Assembly (NCBI RefSeq): GCF_002150505.1
Contig: NZ_MSSV01000001.1
Coordinates: 248,001 to 312,000 of the forward strand
Reading direction: 5' to 3'
Source of the DNA: Algoriphagus ratkowskyi
GTDB taxonomy: Bacteria; Bacteroidota; Bacteroidia; Cytophagales; Cyclobacteriaceae
Length of the DNA stretch: 64,000 bases
Part shown: positions 37,801 through 47,017 of the stretch, one piece after another
How the letters are laid out: each line of letters starts with the position of its first letter
Position numbering within the stretch: position 1 is the first letter of the stretch
Notes under the pieces: generated by a model
Told to the model about the DNA's origin: nothing
What the model saw: the letters and a program-made list of their open reading frames with translations, nothing else
Databases searched by the model: none
Program-made: the position numbers and the translations under genes

Positions 37801-39744
37801 GCAAAGTTTCGTCAGACATTTTGTCAAGTCATTGTCAATACTTTGATTGAATATTTTACTTATTTCATTAATCAGATCTTTTTCAAGTTCCTTGGTTTTT
37901 TTCTCAGTGACATCCCGTTCAATAGAAATCCAATGGGTGTACCAGCCATTTTCATCTGCTACCGGAGTCAACGAAAAGTTTATCCAAAATTCTTCTCCGC
38001 TTTTTTTATAGTTTATGGTGGTTAATTCGCAAGGCTCCCAATTTCTCATTTTACGGCCTAGCTTTGCCAGTTCTTCTCTATTGGAATTAGGTCCCTGAAG
38101 AATTCTTGGTGTTTTTCCTAGGACTTCATTGGCTGTATATCCAGTCATTTTGGTAAATGCCTCATTGATATAAATGATCTTGGGTCCAGGTTCGTCAAAT
38201 GGCTCCGCTTCGGTTATCAAAACGGCATCATTTGTATTGGTAATGACACTTTCGAGGAGTTTTAGTTTCTGTTCCTCTTCTATTTTATCTGTGATGTCCC
38301 TTGAGTTCGCTACAATTCCTCTCACTACAGGATTATCCAACATATTAGTAACCACTGTTTCAACCCAACGCCATTCCTTTTTCTTGTTTAGAAAACGAAA
38401 GGGTTTTAAACTAATCCTGCTTTCAATTGCTATTTTCTGCAAACCTTCTGCTGTTCTTTCTACATCATCAGGGTGGATGAATTCAAATGCACTTTTACCA
38501 ATAAATTCTTCTGGAGCAATTCCTAGAACAGCAATACTTGTAGGACTTACATATGTGTATCTTCCTTCTGCGTCTAGTATTCCTATTAGGTCAGAGCCAT
38601 CTTGAACCAGCGCTCTAAATCGTTGCTCGCTTAGAAGAACTTTTTCTTCATGCTCAACTTTTTCCGTGATATCTCTTGAATTGACTACAATGCCGTTTAT
38701 TGTAGGGTTATCGATCATATTTGATAACACAGTCTCAACCCATCGCCATTCATTTTTTTGGTTTTTAGCTCGGTACATGGGGACTGATACCCTTCTTTCG
38801 CTCGCTACTTTTTTTAGGCTGGCTAGGGTTCGTTCAGCGTCATCTGGATGAATAAACTCAAAAGCATATTTGCCAATAAATTCTTCTGGAGGAATGCCTA
38901 TAATTCCTGTACTGGAAGGACTCATATAAATATAATATCCTTCCAAATTTATAATCGCGAAAAGGTCATAACCTTCCTGAACCAAGGCTTTGAACCGTTG
39001 CTCGCTTTGGAGAATCTTTTCATCCTGCTCAATTTTTTCCTTACCATCTCTGGCTACACAATACATCAGTTGAGTAGCTGGGTCCCATCTTACTGACCAA
39101 ATATTATAAGCGATATCACCATTTTTTTTGATATACCTGTTCACAAAAGACCTAATGTCCTGACCACTTAGTATGCTTGCAGATATTTCAATGGTTTTGG
39201 GAAAATCCTCTTCCAAAACAAAATTCATGTAAGGTTTACCTACCAGCTCTGCGGGTGCGTAACCCCAATGATTTGTGCTGGCAGCACTAACATATACAAA
39301 GTTGCCATGTTTATTAATTGTACAAAAAACATCTAACGAGGAGTCTATCAATTGATTCGCTTCAGATCGTTGTTTTACTATCCGTGTGATATCTTTTGAT
39401 CGGCAGGCAACGGCAAAAATCTTACTATCCTCTCCTGATACTGGTTCAAAAGTAGTTTGACCATATTGAATTTCATTTGCCTTGGGGTTGAAGTGATGAT
39501 CTTCTATTTCAAAATACTCTCCCTTAAAAGCTCTCTTATAATAGGTTTTCCATTTTTCGATAACTTCCTCTCCAAAGTCTTCTATAAAGATAGATTCGTA
39601 TAGTTTGTGTTCAGTCCCTCTGACTGTTTTCACAATGCTTAAATACTTTTTATTGGCGTAAATCAATTGGAAATCAAGGTTGATGATCCAAAAAAGGTCT
39701 CTGCTTTGATCAAGTAAGAGGTGGGGCAGCTGAGTTTGTTCCAT
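34810..39744 (-). CDS. giant soluble multi-PAS/GAF histidine kinase
   Basis: 1644 residues without membrane segments. In order: about five PAS domains (1-110, 120-235, 250-365, 375-490, 495-620), a GAF domain (about 635-790), about five further PAS domains (800-1425), then HisKA with FVASHDLQEPLR (phosphoacceptor H1435) and a HATPase (LLDNALKYS, DNGVGIDPQ, GTGIGLSIAKR). The fifth PAS resembles a LOV domain (VLGKTPRILQGPNSN) but lacks the flavin-binding Cys, so blue-light sensing by adduct formation is unlikely. PAS 3 and 4 are near-duplicates. The response regulator follows with a 1-nt gap. The upstream side abuts a duplicated peptidase fragment. Confidence 0.88.
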   Translation of the reverse strand: MEQTQLPHLLLDQSRDLFWIINLDFQLIYANKKYLSIVKTVRGTEHKLYESIFIEDFGEEVIEKWKTYYKRAFKGEYFEIEDHHFNPKANEIQYGQTTFEPVSGEDSKIFAVACRSKDITRIVKQRSEANQLIDSSLDVFCTINKHGNFVYVSAASTNHWGYAPAELVGKPYMNFVLEEDFPKTIEISASILSGQDIRSFVNRYIKKNGDIAYNIWSVRWDPATQLMYCVARDGKEKIEQDEKILQSEQRFKALVQEGYDLFAIINLEGYYIYMSPSSTGIIGIPPEEFIGKYAFEFIHPDDAERTLASLKKVASERRVSVPMYRAKNQKNEWRWVETVLSNMIDNPTINGIVVNSRDITEKVEHEEKVLLSEQRFRALVQDGSDLIGILDAEGRYTYVSPTSIAVLGIAPEEFIGKSAFEFIHPDDVERTAEGLQKIAIESRISLKPFRFLNKKKEWRWVETVVTNMLDNPVVRGIVANSRDITDKIEEEQKLKLLESVITNTNDAVLITEAEPFDEPGPKIIYINEAFTKMTGYTANEVLGKTPRILQGPNSNREELAKLGRKMRNWEPCELTTINYKKSGEEFWINFSLTPVADENGWYTHWISIERDVTEKKTKELEKDLINEISKIFNQSIDNDLTKCLTKLCAHITKFGDFDFAEIWLPAIDAKTINRVTNYAEGKAGNTFYEATKEIKTCAIGEGMPGYVWEYQTTEIWGNFEGQWLTSRKVAAMNAGIVAMMGVPLKDKEEVIGVLLLGTQKTKSALVHYSALLQKLESSIGAELSRKKIEIELAQIFDFIPGIICVAGFDGYLKRINPAGLELLGYSLEEMCSQPIRSFVHEDDRLKTKDQQFNLYSGGRQSNYENRYITKQGKIVWLSWSATSAPEHGIIYAVAKDITEEKKLRELNRQANQLAKIGSWDIDLVNQSLFWSDEVHKMHETDPKLFIPKLETGINFFREDFRELVQQNIENSISFGTPFDYEAILITKNKTELWVRATGNSEFIEGECKRIFGSFQDIDERKKSEIKLAESENKFRTILEAEPECVKLLDSDGKLLMMNQAGLAMLEAESEEQVLGKAVINILLPDHRKAFADLIKNVFRGEAGKLIYEIEGLQGTHRWLETHSVPMKNEQGLITSLLGITRDITERKEAEEKRSSLQATIENSLNEIYIFDADTLQFIYVNKGALNNLGYSEEEIKEISPLDIKPDFTSTSFKELINPLVTDDQKKIIFFTNHQRKDGSTYPVEVHLQFIIEGYNKRFLAIILDITERKKAELSILQAHERFEKVTEATKDSIWDWDLVNHTFYRSSSIERFFGKEASASLKESEFWKDKFHLEDLPKIQASLDDAISDPLCSRWELEYRVYNEKGEILYVIDRGIIVRDIEGKAVRMVGAMANVTEQKVMQIQLNDLNQELQKYTQELERSNEELEQFAFVASHDLQEPLRMIASFMDLLKRKYGDQLDEKGHQYIHFATDGAKRMKQIILDLLEYSRASKPTEGTEELNLNQVIADFKQLRRKLISEKSASFTLQELPTLKTYKAVVTQIFHCLLDNALKYSDNPVQIEIEGVEYEHEWKFSIKDNGVGIDPQFHDKIFVMFQRLQNKDEFAGTGIGLSIAKRHVAFLGGKIWLESILGEGTVFYFTISKIK

Positions 39745-39745
39745 G

Positions 39746-39928
39746 CTATAAACCTGTTTTTATAGTATTTATAAAAAGTTCAAGTGGAATCCAGTTGGAT
39801 GAATCTTTCCGTGCAGGGATAATCTGAGCTTCCCCATTTTCAAAAATAGGTTTCACTTGTGCATGTAGATTATAACTTTCTATGAATAGTAACAGCGTAA
39901 AAAGTACGGTCTGTTTAAAGGACTTCAT
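39746..39928 (-). pseudogene. 5' fragment of the S15 peptidase gene
   Basis: A 60-codon frame starting MKSFKQTVLFTLLLFIESYNLHAQVKPIF..., matching residues 1 to about 48 of the S15 peptidase at 28478 (PIFxNGEAQIIP, KDSxNWI). The match continues upstream of the ATG (GTTTTAATGGAATTCTTAAG at 28495 and at 39945). After about codon 48 it diverges into a short tail ending TAG one base before the kinase ATG. It is a duplicated promoter-plus-start block and probably supplies transcription and translational coupling to the kinase. Confidence 0.72.
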
Positions 39929-40084
39929 ATAGCGTGCGATAAAGTGGTTTTAATGGAATTCTTAAGTTAAGGCAAAATGGGGTATAGGCGGGGTAAACGA
40001 TTCAATTTTGCAGATATAATTACTTTTATGGAAGTTTTCTTCGTCTTTTCCATATGTAATTGCTATACATAGCTACCATGTTGT

Positions 40085-40196
40085 GATGTGGAATCAGTCA
40101 AAACAGAGCAATTCCAACGAAGCAATCTGACTAACACGAGCAGACCGCTTCTTCCACGAAGAATTGGGAAAGGAAGTAGCTCCTCGCAGTGACTAG
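40085..40196. repeat. degenerate palindromic intergenic repeat (inverted CATTGCGAGG type)
   Basis: AACGAAGCAATCTGAC ... GAAGTAGCTCCTCGCAGTGACT is the inverse of the motif seen at 33300. No gene is seen in 39960-40299. Confidence 0.4.
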
Positions 40197-40299
40197 GGTG
40201 AGAAACATTGAAATTAGCTTTCTGAATCTTTTTCACTCTCCTTCCGTTATTCTGATCTTTGCTATTCTACTTGCTTTAATGTGCTATTGAACTTCTCAA

Positions 40300-40331
40300 T
40301 TTGGCAATTGCAAGGGGCAAAAGTATCTTTG
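40300..40331 (+). promoter_or_regulatory. Bacteroidota-type promoter of aguBA
   Basis: TTTG at 40300-40303, a 20-nt spacer, then TATCTTTG at 40324-40331. This matches the -33 TTTG / -7 TAnnTTTG consensus of the Bacteroidota primary sigma factor. It lies 27 bp upstream of the aguB start. Confidence 0.65.
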
Positions 40332-40358
40332 TATTGAATTCATTTAAACCGAACTATT

Positions 40359-41234
40359 TTGGCAAATAAAACTGTAAAAGTGGGCTTAGTCCAGTTGACT
40401 TGTTCTGGAGACGTAGCCGAAAACATGACCAAAACCATTGCAGGTGTGCGTGATGCTGCGGCAAAGGGCGCTCAAGTCGTGGTACTTCAGGAGCTTTTCC
40501 GCTCGCTATATTTTTGTGATGTGGAAGATTACGAGAATTTTAAACTTGCCGAGTCTATCCCCGGCCCATCCACAGATTCTATGAGCTCATTGGCCAAAGA
40601 ACTTGGTGTCGTGATCGTAGCTTCACTTTTTGAAAAACGTGCTGAAGGATTGTATCACAATACCACGGCTGTTTTGGATGCAGACGGCAGCTATCTGGGT
40701 AAATACAGAAAAATGCATATCCCAGATGATCCGGGATATTATGAGAAATTTTACTTCACTCCAGGTGATCTAGGGTATAAGGTATTCCCAACCAAATTCG
40801 GAAAAATAGGAGTGCTAATCTGTTGGGATCAATGGTATCCAGAAGCAGCTAGAATTACTGCACTTAAAGGTGCTGACTTCTTGGTTTACCCTACTGCTAT
40901 CGGTTGGGCAGGTACTCAGGACGAAGCAACAAACGACGAGCAATATGGCGCATGGCAAACCATCCAACGCTCGCATGCAGTAGCGAATGGAATTCCAGTA
41001 GTGTCTGTTAACCGTACTGGAGTGGAAGGACCAATGCAGTTCTGGGGTGGAAGTTTTGTTTCCAATGCCTTCGGTCGGGTGACTTACAAAGCACCTCATT
41101 TGGAAGAGGAAGTTCACGTAGAAGAATTGGATCTGACAGGTTCGGATCGATACCGGACTCACTGGCCATTCCTTCGTGATCGAAGAATCGACTCTTACCA
41201 ACCTATCACTCAGCGCTACCTCGACGAAGAATAA
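40359..41234 (+). CDS. aguB: N-carbamoylputrescine amidase
   Basis: 291 residues from a TTG start (no upstream ATG in frame near the promoter). A nitrilase-superfamily protein with the Glu-Lys-Cys triad: E in VVLQELFRS, K in GKYRKMHIPDD, C in GVLICWDQWYPEAA. The motifs YFCDVED, RTHWPFLRDRRID and YGAWQTIQRSHA are characteristic of N-carbamoylputrescine amidase. It hydrolyses N-carbamoylputrescine to putrescine, CO2 and ammonia. The agmatine deiminase gene follows 3 nt downstream, giving the two-step agmatine-to-putrescine route. Confidence 0.92.
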   Translation: MANKTVKVGLVQLTCSGDVAENMTKTIAGVRDAAAKGAQVVVLQELFRSLYFCDVEDYENFKLAESIPGPSTDSMSSLAKELGVVIVASLFEKRAEGLYHNTTAVLDADGSYLGKYRKMHIPDDPGYYEKFYFTPGDLGYKVFPTKFGKIGVLICWDQWYPEAARITALKGADFLVYPTAIGWAGTQDEATNDEQYGAWQTIQRSHAVANGIPVVSVNRTGVEGPMQFWGGSFVSNAFGRVTYKAPHLEEEVHVEELDLTGSDRYRTHWPFLRDRRIDSYQPITQRYLDEE

Positions 41235-41237
41235 GCT

Positions 41238-42311
41238 ATGGAAGATATTTTTGAACTCGCCAAAACAGGTGCGGCTACTCCCGCTAGTCTTGGATATTAT
41301 TTTCCGGCAGAATTCGATCCTCAGGAGTCCATGTGGCTAAGTTGGCCGCATAAGGAAGCTTCTTGGCCTGGCAAAATCGAAACAATCTATGCCCCTTATT
41401 CTCTATTTATCAAGGAGGTTTCCAAAGGCCAAAAAGTAAATATCAATGTGGCTGATGAAGCTATGAAAACTTTTGCACTAGCACATCTGGAAAAAGCTGG
41501 AGTAGATCTAAGTCAGATCCGATTTCATTTTTTTCCAACCAATGATGCGTGGTGTCGTGATCATGGACCAGCGTTTTTGATCAATCCAAAAGCTGATGTG
41601 AAGAAAGTGCTCGTGAAGTGGAACTATAATGCTTGGGGTGAAAAATATCCACCTCACGATCTAGATAACCAGATTCCGATTAAAATCGCTGAAGAACTTG
41701 GGATTCCTTATTTCACTCCAGGGATGGTCATGGAAGGAGGCTCTGTAGAATTTAATGGTAAAGGGACACTCTTGACATCTGAAGCTTGCCTATTGAATGA
41801 AAATAGAAATCCGCATCTTAAACAAGCTCAGATTGAGCGCTACCTTCAGGATTTCTATGGAGTAAATCACATTCTTTGGGTAGGAGATGGCATCGTGGGT
41901 GATGATACTGATGGACACATCGATGACATCACACGATTCGTCAATGAAGATACTGTGGTGACTGTAGTGGAGGAAAATGTAGCCGATGAAAATCATGGCT
42001 TGCTTACCGAGAATTTGAAGCGTCTTAATAAGATGCGACTAGAGAATGGCAAGCAACTTAATGTGGTTGAGCTACCTATGCCAGCTCCAGTGATCTATGA
42101 TGATCAGAGACTACCTGCTTCATATGCGAATTTCTACATAGCCAATGAATCTGTAATCGTTCCGACTTTCCGTGATAAAAATGATCAGAAAGCCTTGGAT
42201 ATCCTTACTGATTGCTTTCCAACGCGTAGAATTGTAGGGATTGATAGCACGGATATTATCTGGGGACTTGGGAGTTTTCACTGCTTGAGTCAGCAGGAAC
42301 CTTCTGTTTAG
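41238..42311 (+). CDS. aguA: agmatine deiminase
   Basis: 357 residues of the peptidyl-arginine-deiminase fold. Substrate and catalytic motifs: MWLSWPHKEASWPG, NDAWCRDHGPAF, MEGGSVEFNGKG, DGIVGDDTDGHIDD and the nucleophile Cys in GSFHCLSQQEP near the C-terminus. It converts agmatine to N-carbamoylputrescine and ammonia. The 3-nt gap to aguB indicates co-translation. A strong terminator follows. Confidence 0.93.
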   Translation: MEDIFELAKTGAATPASLGYYFPAEFDPQESMWLSWPHKEASWPGKIETIYAPYSLFIKEVSKGQKVNINVADEAMKTFALAHLEKAGVDLSQIRFHFFPTNDAWCRDHGPAFLINPKADVKKVLVKWNYNAWGEKYPPHDLDNQIPIKIAEELGIPYFTPGMVMEGGSVEFNGKGTLLTSEACLLNENRNPHLKQAQIERYLQDFYGVNHILWVGDGIVGDDTDGHIDDITRFVNEDTVVTVVEENVADENHGLLTENLKRLNKMRLENGKQLNVVELPMPAPVIYDDQRLPASYANFYIANESVIVPTFRDKNDQKALDILTDCFPTRRIVGIDSTDIIWGLGSFHCLSQQEPSV

Positions 42312-42353
42312 AAAATTAGCCTCTCGCAAAGACTCTAAGGCGCAACGTTATAT

Positions 42354-42406
42354 AACCTTCTAAGTCTATTCAGATCACTTTCTGAATTGACTTCGAAGGT
42401 TTTTTT
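42354..42406 (+). terminator. rho-independent terminator of aguBA
   Basis: AACCTTC...GAAGGTT outer stem with an inner ATTCAGA/TCTGAAT stem, followed by a run of T (TTTTTTT) at 42400-42406. Confidence 0.75.
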
Positions 42407-42571
42407 ATGCCATGAAATATTGTACATAAAATATAGATTTTCAGTTAGATGGGATGATTTGTAATCAAATGTTTCAGACCATTTTTGCTCAATAGAGAAA
42501 GCCAAATAGCCATTGCGGGATCTTTTTCTCAAAGCTAATTTCTAGTTCATCCAAAGCCCAGAAGCTATATT

Positions 42572-42679
42572 TTAATCCTTTGATTTGTTCTTCTTCTTTT
42601 GATTTGCCAATGATATAATATCGAAAAAAAGATAGCTAATCCATCCTAATGAGATTAGAATAAAAAGATTTTTTTCCAT
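42572..42679 (-). CDS. possible 35-residue membrane peptide
   Basis: The frame from ATG 42679 encodes MEKNLFILISLGWISYLFFDI followed by a basic tail (NQKKKNKSKD). It has one membrane helix, a pattern common in genuine small proteins. No homology is recognised. It is the only candidate in the 42407-42799 gap. Confidence 0.35.
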   Translation of the reverse strand: MEKNLFILISLGWISYLFFDIISLANQKKKNKSKD

Positions 42680-42799
42680 GGAAACTGTCTTGACTTCAAT
42701 ACAATTATGAAGTCCTTCAAAGCGGGCAAATACTTTTATCAGATACTAGACAGAATAGTGACAATCGAAATCAGGCATCGTCAATGCAACTAATAACAA

Positions 42800-44041
42800 C
42801 TAACTCCTAACCTGCCCATTTCCTCTCACAATCCACTTGTAGCTGCAAAGTTCATTCAAAGCCATTGGTCCCCGCGCATGAAGTTTCTGGGTGCTGATGC
42901 CTATCTCGGCTCCCAAGCCGAACTGAGCACCATCGGTGAAAGCAGTAGAAGCATTTGCGTAAACAGCAGCAGCATCTACTTCGAGGAGAAAGCGATCTAT
43001 GGTTTCCTGATTTTCTGCGATGATAGCTTCGGAATGCTTGGAAGAATAGGCCTCGATATGATCCAGCGCTTCATCCAGATTCCCCACCGTTTTTATGGAT
43101 AATTTCAGTCCGAGGAATTCTGTTCCAAAATGGGATTCGTCAGCTTTAGAAATCAATTCGTTGGAATTTAAAGCTGCAAAGGCTTTTTCATCGGCAAATA
43201 CCTGAACCTTGCTTTCCAGCATTGGTTGGATTAAGTCATTTAAGATTGGCAAATGATCTTCATGAACAATCAGGCAATCCAAAGAATTACACACGCTTGG
43301 TCGTCGGGTTTTGGCATTGAAGGCAATTTCTTTGGCCTTTTCCAGATCTGCAGATTCATCCACATAGGTATGCACGATTCCAGCTCCAGTTTCTATTACA
43401 GGCACTTTTGCATTTTCTCTGACGAAATTGATTAGCCCCTGAGAACCACGTGGAATAATCACATCTACAAAACCTACAGCTTCCAAGAGTGCTTTTGTCG
43501 CAGCTCGATCGGCAGGTAAAAGTTGGAATGCTGAAGTAGGTAATTCATTAAGTTCAAGTACCTGATGGATCAAACTCATGATCGCGCGATTGGAGAAATC
43601 TGCATCCGAACCGCCTTTCAGTACGAGTCCGTTACCGGATTTGAGTGCCAGAGTAAATACATCAAAAGTTACATTTGGCCTAGCCTCGTAGATAATTCCT
43701 ATCACGCCAAGAGGCACAGTAGTTTTCTCCAGAGAAAGCCCATTTTCCAGCGTTTTACTTTCCAATACATGATGTAAAGGACTTGGTAAAGCAGACACCT
43801 GAATAATCTCTCCGGCGATATTTAGGATGCGTTCTTCTGTAAGCAACAAGCGATCATACATGGGATTGTCCTTATCCATGCGATCCAGATCTTTTTGATT
43901 TTCTTCCAGAAGAAAGTAGGTGTTCTCTACCGCCAAAATCGCCAGATTGTGCAAGACCTGATTGACTTTATTATTTGAGAGTCCAGTCAGTTTTCTAGCT
44001 CCTTTTTTTACTCCTTCAAAAATATGTTGATACTCAGTCAT
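42800..44041 (-). CDS. proA: glutamate-5-semialdehyde dehydrogenase
   Basis: 413 residues, normal family length. Recognised by [52 protein letters not shown], the catalytic Cys in [14 protein letters not shown], and [26 protein letters not shown] near the end. It reduces glutamyl-5-phosphate with NADPH in proline synthesis. Its start overlaps the proB stop region by 8 nt, so the two are translated together. Confidence 0.95.
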   Translation of the reverse strand: MTEYQHIFEGVKKGARKLTGLSNNKVNQVLHNLAILAVENTYFLLEENQKDLDRMDKDNPMYDRLLLTEERILNIAGEIIQVSALPSPLHHVLESKTLENGLSLEKTTVPLGVIGIIYEARPNVTFDVFTLALKSGNGLVLKGGSDADFSNRAIMSLIHQVLELNELPTSAFQLLPADRAATKALLEAVGFVDVIIPRGSQGLINFVRENAKVPVIETGAGIVHTYVDESADLEKAKEIAFNAKTRRPSVCNSLDCLIVHEDHLPILNDLIQPMLESKVQVFADEKAFAALNSNELISKADESHFGTEFLGLKLSIKTVGNLDEALDHIEAYSSKHSEAIIAENQETIDRFLLEVDAAAVYANASTAFTDGAQFGLGAEIGISTQKLHARGPMALNELCSYKWIVRGNGQVRS

Positions 44042-45116
44042 GATCGAAAATATAGAGGTAATCGTAGTGAATTAATGCTTTTTGGTTCTTTTGTCCAACT
44101 CGTTCATTGGCTACTTTGGAAGAATACTCTGCGCGGCCTAGTCCTATTTTGTGGCCAGACTCATCTCGAATCAGCAAGATATCGCCCTTGGAAAACTCAC
44201 CCTCCAGTTTAATAATTCCAATTGGCAACAGACTTCGGATCACTTCGGCGGTCAGTGAGATTTTAGCTCCTTCGTTTATGGTCACTTCTCCCACGTAATA
44301 CTGTTCGCCATGAGCGAGCCATTTCTTCGCACCCTGTTTTACTTTTTGAGGTTCAAACCATGTACAGCGAAGTGTTTTGTCTGCAAACTCACCCAACACA
44401 TTCTCCCGCTTACCGTTTGCGATGACCACTTGTATTCCTAGATCGGCAGATTTCTTGGCCATGGCATACTTGGTGAGCATACCACCGCGCCCGAAAGAAG
44501 ACTTAGAAGCTGAAATATAGTTGGAAACTTCGGGCATGCTCGACTCCACTTTTTCTATAAGTTTCGAATTAGGGTCTGAAGGGTTACCGGTGAAAATCCC
44601 ATCCACATTCGTCAGCAGCATCATAGTATCTGCATTGATCATCGCAGCGGTGAGACTTGCGAGTTCGTCGTTGTCGGTGAACATCAGCTCGGTGATCGTA
44701 ACGGTGTCATTTTCATTTATGATTGGCAAAATACCCTGTGAAAGAAGCGCCTGCACGCAGTTCTTCATATTTAGAAAATGCTTTCTGTCTCGAAAATCCT
44801 CCTTAGTAACCAAGATCTGAGCCACCGGCTGTTCGTGCTTTTCGAAGAAATTTTGGTACTGATTGATTAGACGTATTTGACCAGTAGAAGCCCAGATTTG
44901 TTTTTTTATTATAGGGTTGAGTTTCTCAGGAAGAGAGATGGCTTGCCGGCCAAAAGCTACTGCACCAGAACTCACCAAAGCGACTTTCTTTCCGCTTGAA
45001 ATCAAAGCCTGGATTTGTGCCACAAGTTTCTCCATGCGGTCCAAATCAGGAAGTCCATTTTCCTGAGTCAAAACGTTTGACCCGATCTTGATTACAAGTA
45101 ATTTGCTGTCTAGCAT
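44034..45116 (-). CDS. proB: glutamate 5-kinase
   Basis: 360 residues. The amino-acid-kinase domain (about 1-255) shows [47 protein letters not shown] and [21 protein letters not shown]. The C-terminal about 90 residues are the PUA domain ([41 protein letters not shown]). It phosphorylates glutamate and normally is inhibited by proline. It is first in the proBA operon. Confidence 0.95.
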   Translation of the reverse strand: MLDSKLLVIKIGSNVLTQENGLPDLDRMEKLVAQIQALISSGKKVALVSSGAVAFGRQAISLPEKLNPIIKKQIWASTGQIRLINQYQNFFEKHEQPVAQILVTKEDFRDRKHFLNMKNCVQALLSQGILPIINENDTVTITELMFTDNDELASLTAAMINADTMMLLTNVDGIFTGNPSDPNSKLIEKVESSMPEVSNYISASKSSFGRGGMLTKYAMAKKSADLGIQVVIANGKRENVLGEFADKTLRCTWFEPQKVKQGAKKWLAHGEQYYVGEVTINEGAKISLTAEVIRSLLPIGIIKLEGEFSKGDILLIRDESGHKIGLGRAEYSSKVANERVGQKNQKALIHYDYLYIFDHD

Positions 45117-45210
45117 TATTGCGAAATTTGCATGAAAATAGGGAAGATGATGTGGAATAGCTAAGAAATGAACTGTTTCATTTACGAATTTAGGTTTGTC
45201 ATTAGTGAGA

Positions 45211-45588
45211 TATGTATATCTACTTTTGTACCATTAGCTAAATTTATAACATATCTATGTATCATGAATTTAATCCAGAGTTCGAAAAAGATCCGAAGGA
45301 TTGAAACGATTCATGGACCTCGGCAAAGCCGGGGGTCGTGAACTTATATGCGTTTGTAGTCCTGAAAGGGCGAAACCGTGAAGCTGCACCCTTTCAGAGC
45401 TACAGTTTATAATTTCATCAACCTCCCTGAACTTACATACCGGGTCATGAATCGTTTGGCACGTCCGTAAAGTTATAGGGACGGCGCCACATGTAACTGC
45501 AAATTCAGAATCCTAAAAATATTATCATTTTGCTAGATCATATACTGATTAGGGTTCTGTACTGGCAAGATTGTGGATAATCATATTA
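45211..45588. mobile_element. MITE copy 4, longer or composite (378 bp)
   Basis: Left end TATGTATATCTACTTTTGTA then CCATTA; right end GTACTGGCAAGATTGTGGAT then AATCATATTA. Both match the ends of the other MITE copies. The interior is different and holds palindromes (CGGCAAAGCCGGGG, CCTGAAAGGG/CCCTTTCAG), perhaps another repeat inserted in it. It occupies most of the 45117-45668 gap between proB and ubiA; no gene is seen there. Confidence 0.65.
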
Positions 45589-45668
45589 CGGGATCAACTC
45601 GCTAGTAGATTTCATTTTTTCCTAATTAAGCATCCGTATTAGGTGATGTCGTAAATCGTAATTCCTAA

Positions 45669-46541
45669 TTACAATAACCCCATGCTCAGCGTACCCACCA
45701 GCATCAAAACCTTGGCAATTGTGCTCAATCTAGTGAAGTGGTCTTTGCGGTCAGCAATGTAAATCCTATACATAAAATAGGTGAAAAAGATCCCTAAGCC
45801 TCCAAAATAGTAATAAATCAATGGGCGATCTAGCTTGATAGTGACTACTAGGATCGCACAGACAAATACTGTTGCGATCAGAAATATAACTGCCTTAGTC
45901 TTTCGAAATCCTAGAACAATCGGCAATGTGCGACATCCGTGCTTTCTATCTCCTTGTCGATCCTCTATGTCTTTGATAATCTCTCGGATGAGATTTAAGA
46001 AGAAAGCGAAAATAGCATAAGTCATTACCAGTAGCTCTGATTTTTGGAAATAAAAACCAATCAAAAAAATGGAAATACCAGTAAGGAGTGCGACGGTAAA
46101 ATTACCGATAAAAGGCTGTCTTTTGAGTTGATTGCTATAAACCCAAAGTAAAAATGCTGCAACAAAGTTGATCAAAGCGAAGCTTGGGCTTACAATTAAT
46201 CCAATGGCAATGGCAGTGAAATTAAGTAGTGTATGAAGAAATAATACCATACGGCGTTTGATTCCTTTGCCTACTACTACATTTCTTGGGCGGTTGACAT
46301 AATCGATTTTAACGTCATAATAATCATTGATCATGTAGCCTGCTGCGGTGATCATCAAGGTGGATACAATGATAAGGTAAAGGTTAGGATCTCTAAGGAC
46401 TGGGAGACCAGAATTGGAAGTTCCAACTAAAAAATAGGCCGTCATTAACTGAGCAAAAGCCACCATCAGCAGATTAATCGGTCTGCTGATCCGAAAAAGT
46501 CCTCGGACCGAAATAATTCTTTCAGCACTCATGGTGTTCAT
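45669..46541 (-). CDS. UbiA-family prenyltransferase
   Basis: 290 residues with about eight membrane helices. The two Asp-rich motifs are NDYYDVKIDYVNRPRN (about 93-108) and the second loop EIIKDIEDRQGDRKHGCRTLP (about 190-210), both needed for Mg-prenyl-diphosphate binding. The pattern is closest to geranylgeranylglycerol-phosphate or related UbiA proteins of Bacteroidota, but the acceptor cannot be told from sequence. An alternative ATG lies three codons downstream. It is likely monocistronic. Confidence 0.82.
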   Translation of the reverse strand: MNTMSAERIISVRGLFRISRPINLLMVAFAQLMTAYFLVGTSNSGLPVLRDPNLYLIIVSTLMITAAGYMINDYYDVKIDYVNRPRNVVVGKGIKRRMVLFLHTLLNFTAIAIGLIVSPSFALINFVAAFLLWVYSNQLKRQPFIGNFTVALLTGISIFLIGFYFQKSELLVMTYAIFAFFLNLIREIIKDIEDRQGDRKHGCRTLPIVLGFRKTKAVIFLIATVFVCAILVVTIKLDRPLIYYYFGGLGIFFTYFMYRIYIADRKDHFTRLSTIAKVLMLVGTLSMGLL

Positions 46542-47017
46542 CTGTATTATTTTGTTTTTTTGGTCAGATGGAATCTCGCATGGCTTAGAGCATGCCAGAG
46601 TGTGACGTTTTGGTCAAACTCGATTTCATACTTCAAAAATAGATTCAATTCCTTACACATTTATAGAAATGTCTCGGTATGTGGATTTATTACCGCAGAG
46701 CACACTGAGGTTTCGCGGAGGGCGCGCAAAAGGATATAATTTGATTATGTGGAGGTATCAACTGTTGATGAGAAAGTACGGTTGTAAATAAATGTACAGC
46801 AGTAACATTTTTTAAAACCTTTTCTTCCCATTTTCAGTCCAGATGGGGCAGGCTTGCAAAGCCATAGAAGTTGATTAATGAAATATTATTCGTTCGTGGA
46901 GACTCGGACAAAGGCGGTATTGAACTCTATTGAAAACCCATTGATGCTCAAAATGATAGATTGGATGTCCCTACTCATTTACGAAAACTTTGTGCCTCTT
47001 TGTGTTTAAAAAAAAAC
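46542..47017. other. intergenic region, 476 bp
   Basis: Contains the short degenerate sequence CGCAGAGCACACTGAGGTTT and similar debris, of a kind that also appears near 42320, 53815 and 62130 (CGCAAAG/GCGCAACG types). No reading frame or hairpin terminator is convincing. Confidence 0.3.

Noticed and set aside
42335-42532. 65-codon minus-strand frame after aguA
   Set aside because: It runs through the aguBA terminator hairpin and has no protein-like features.
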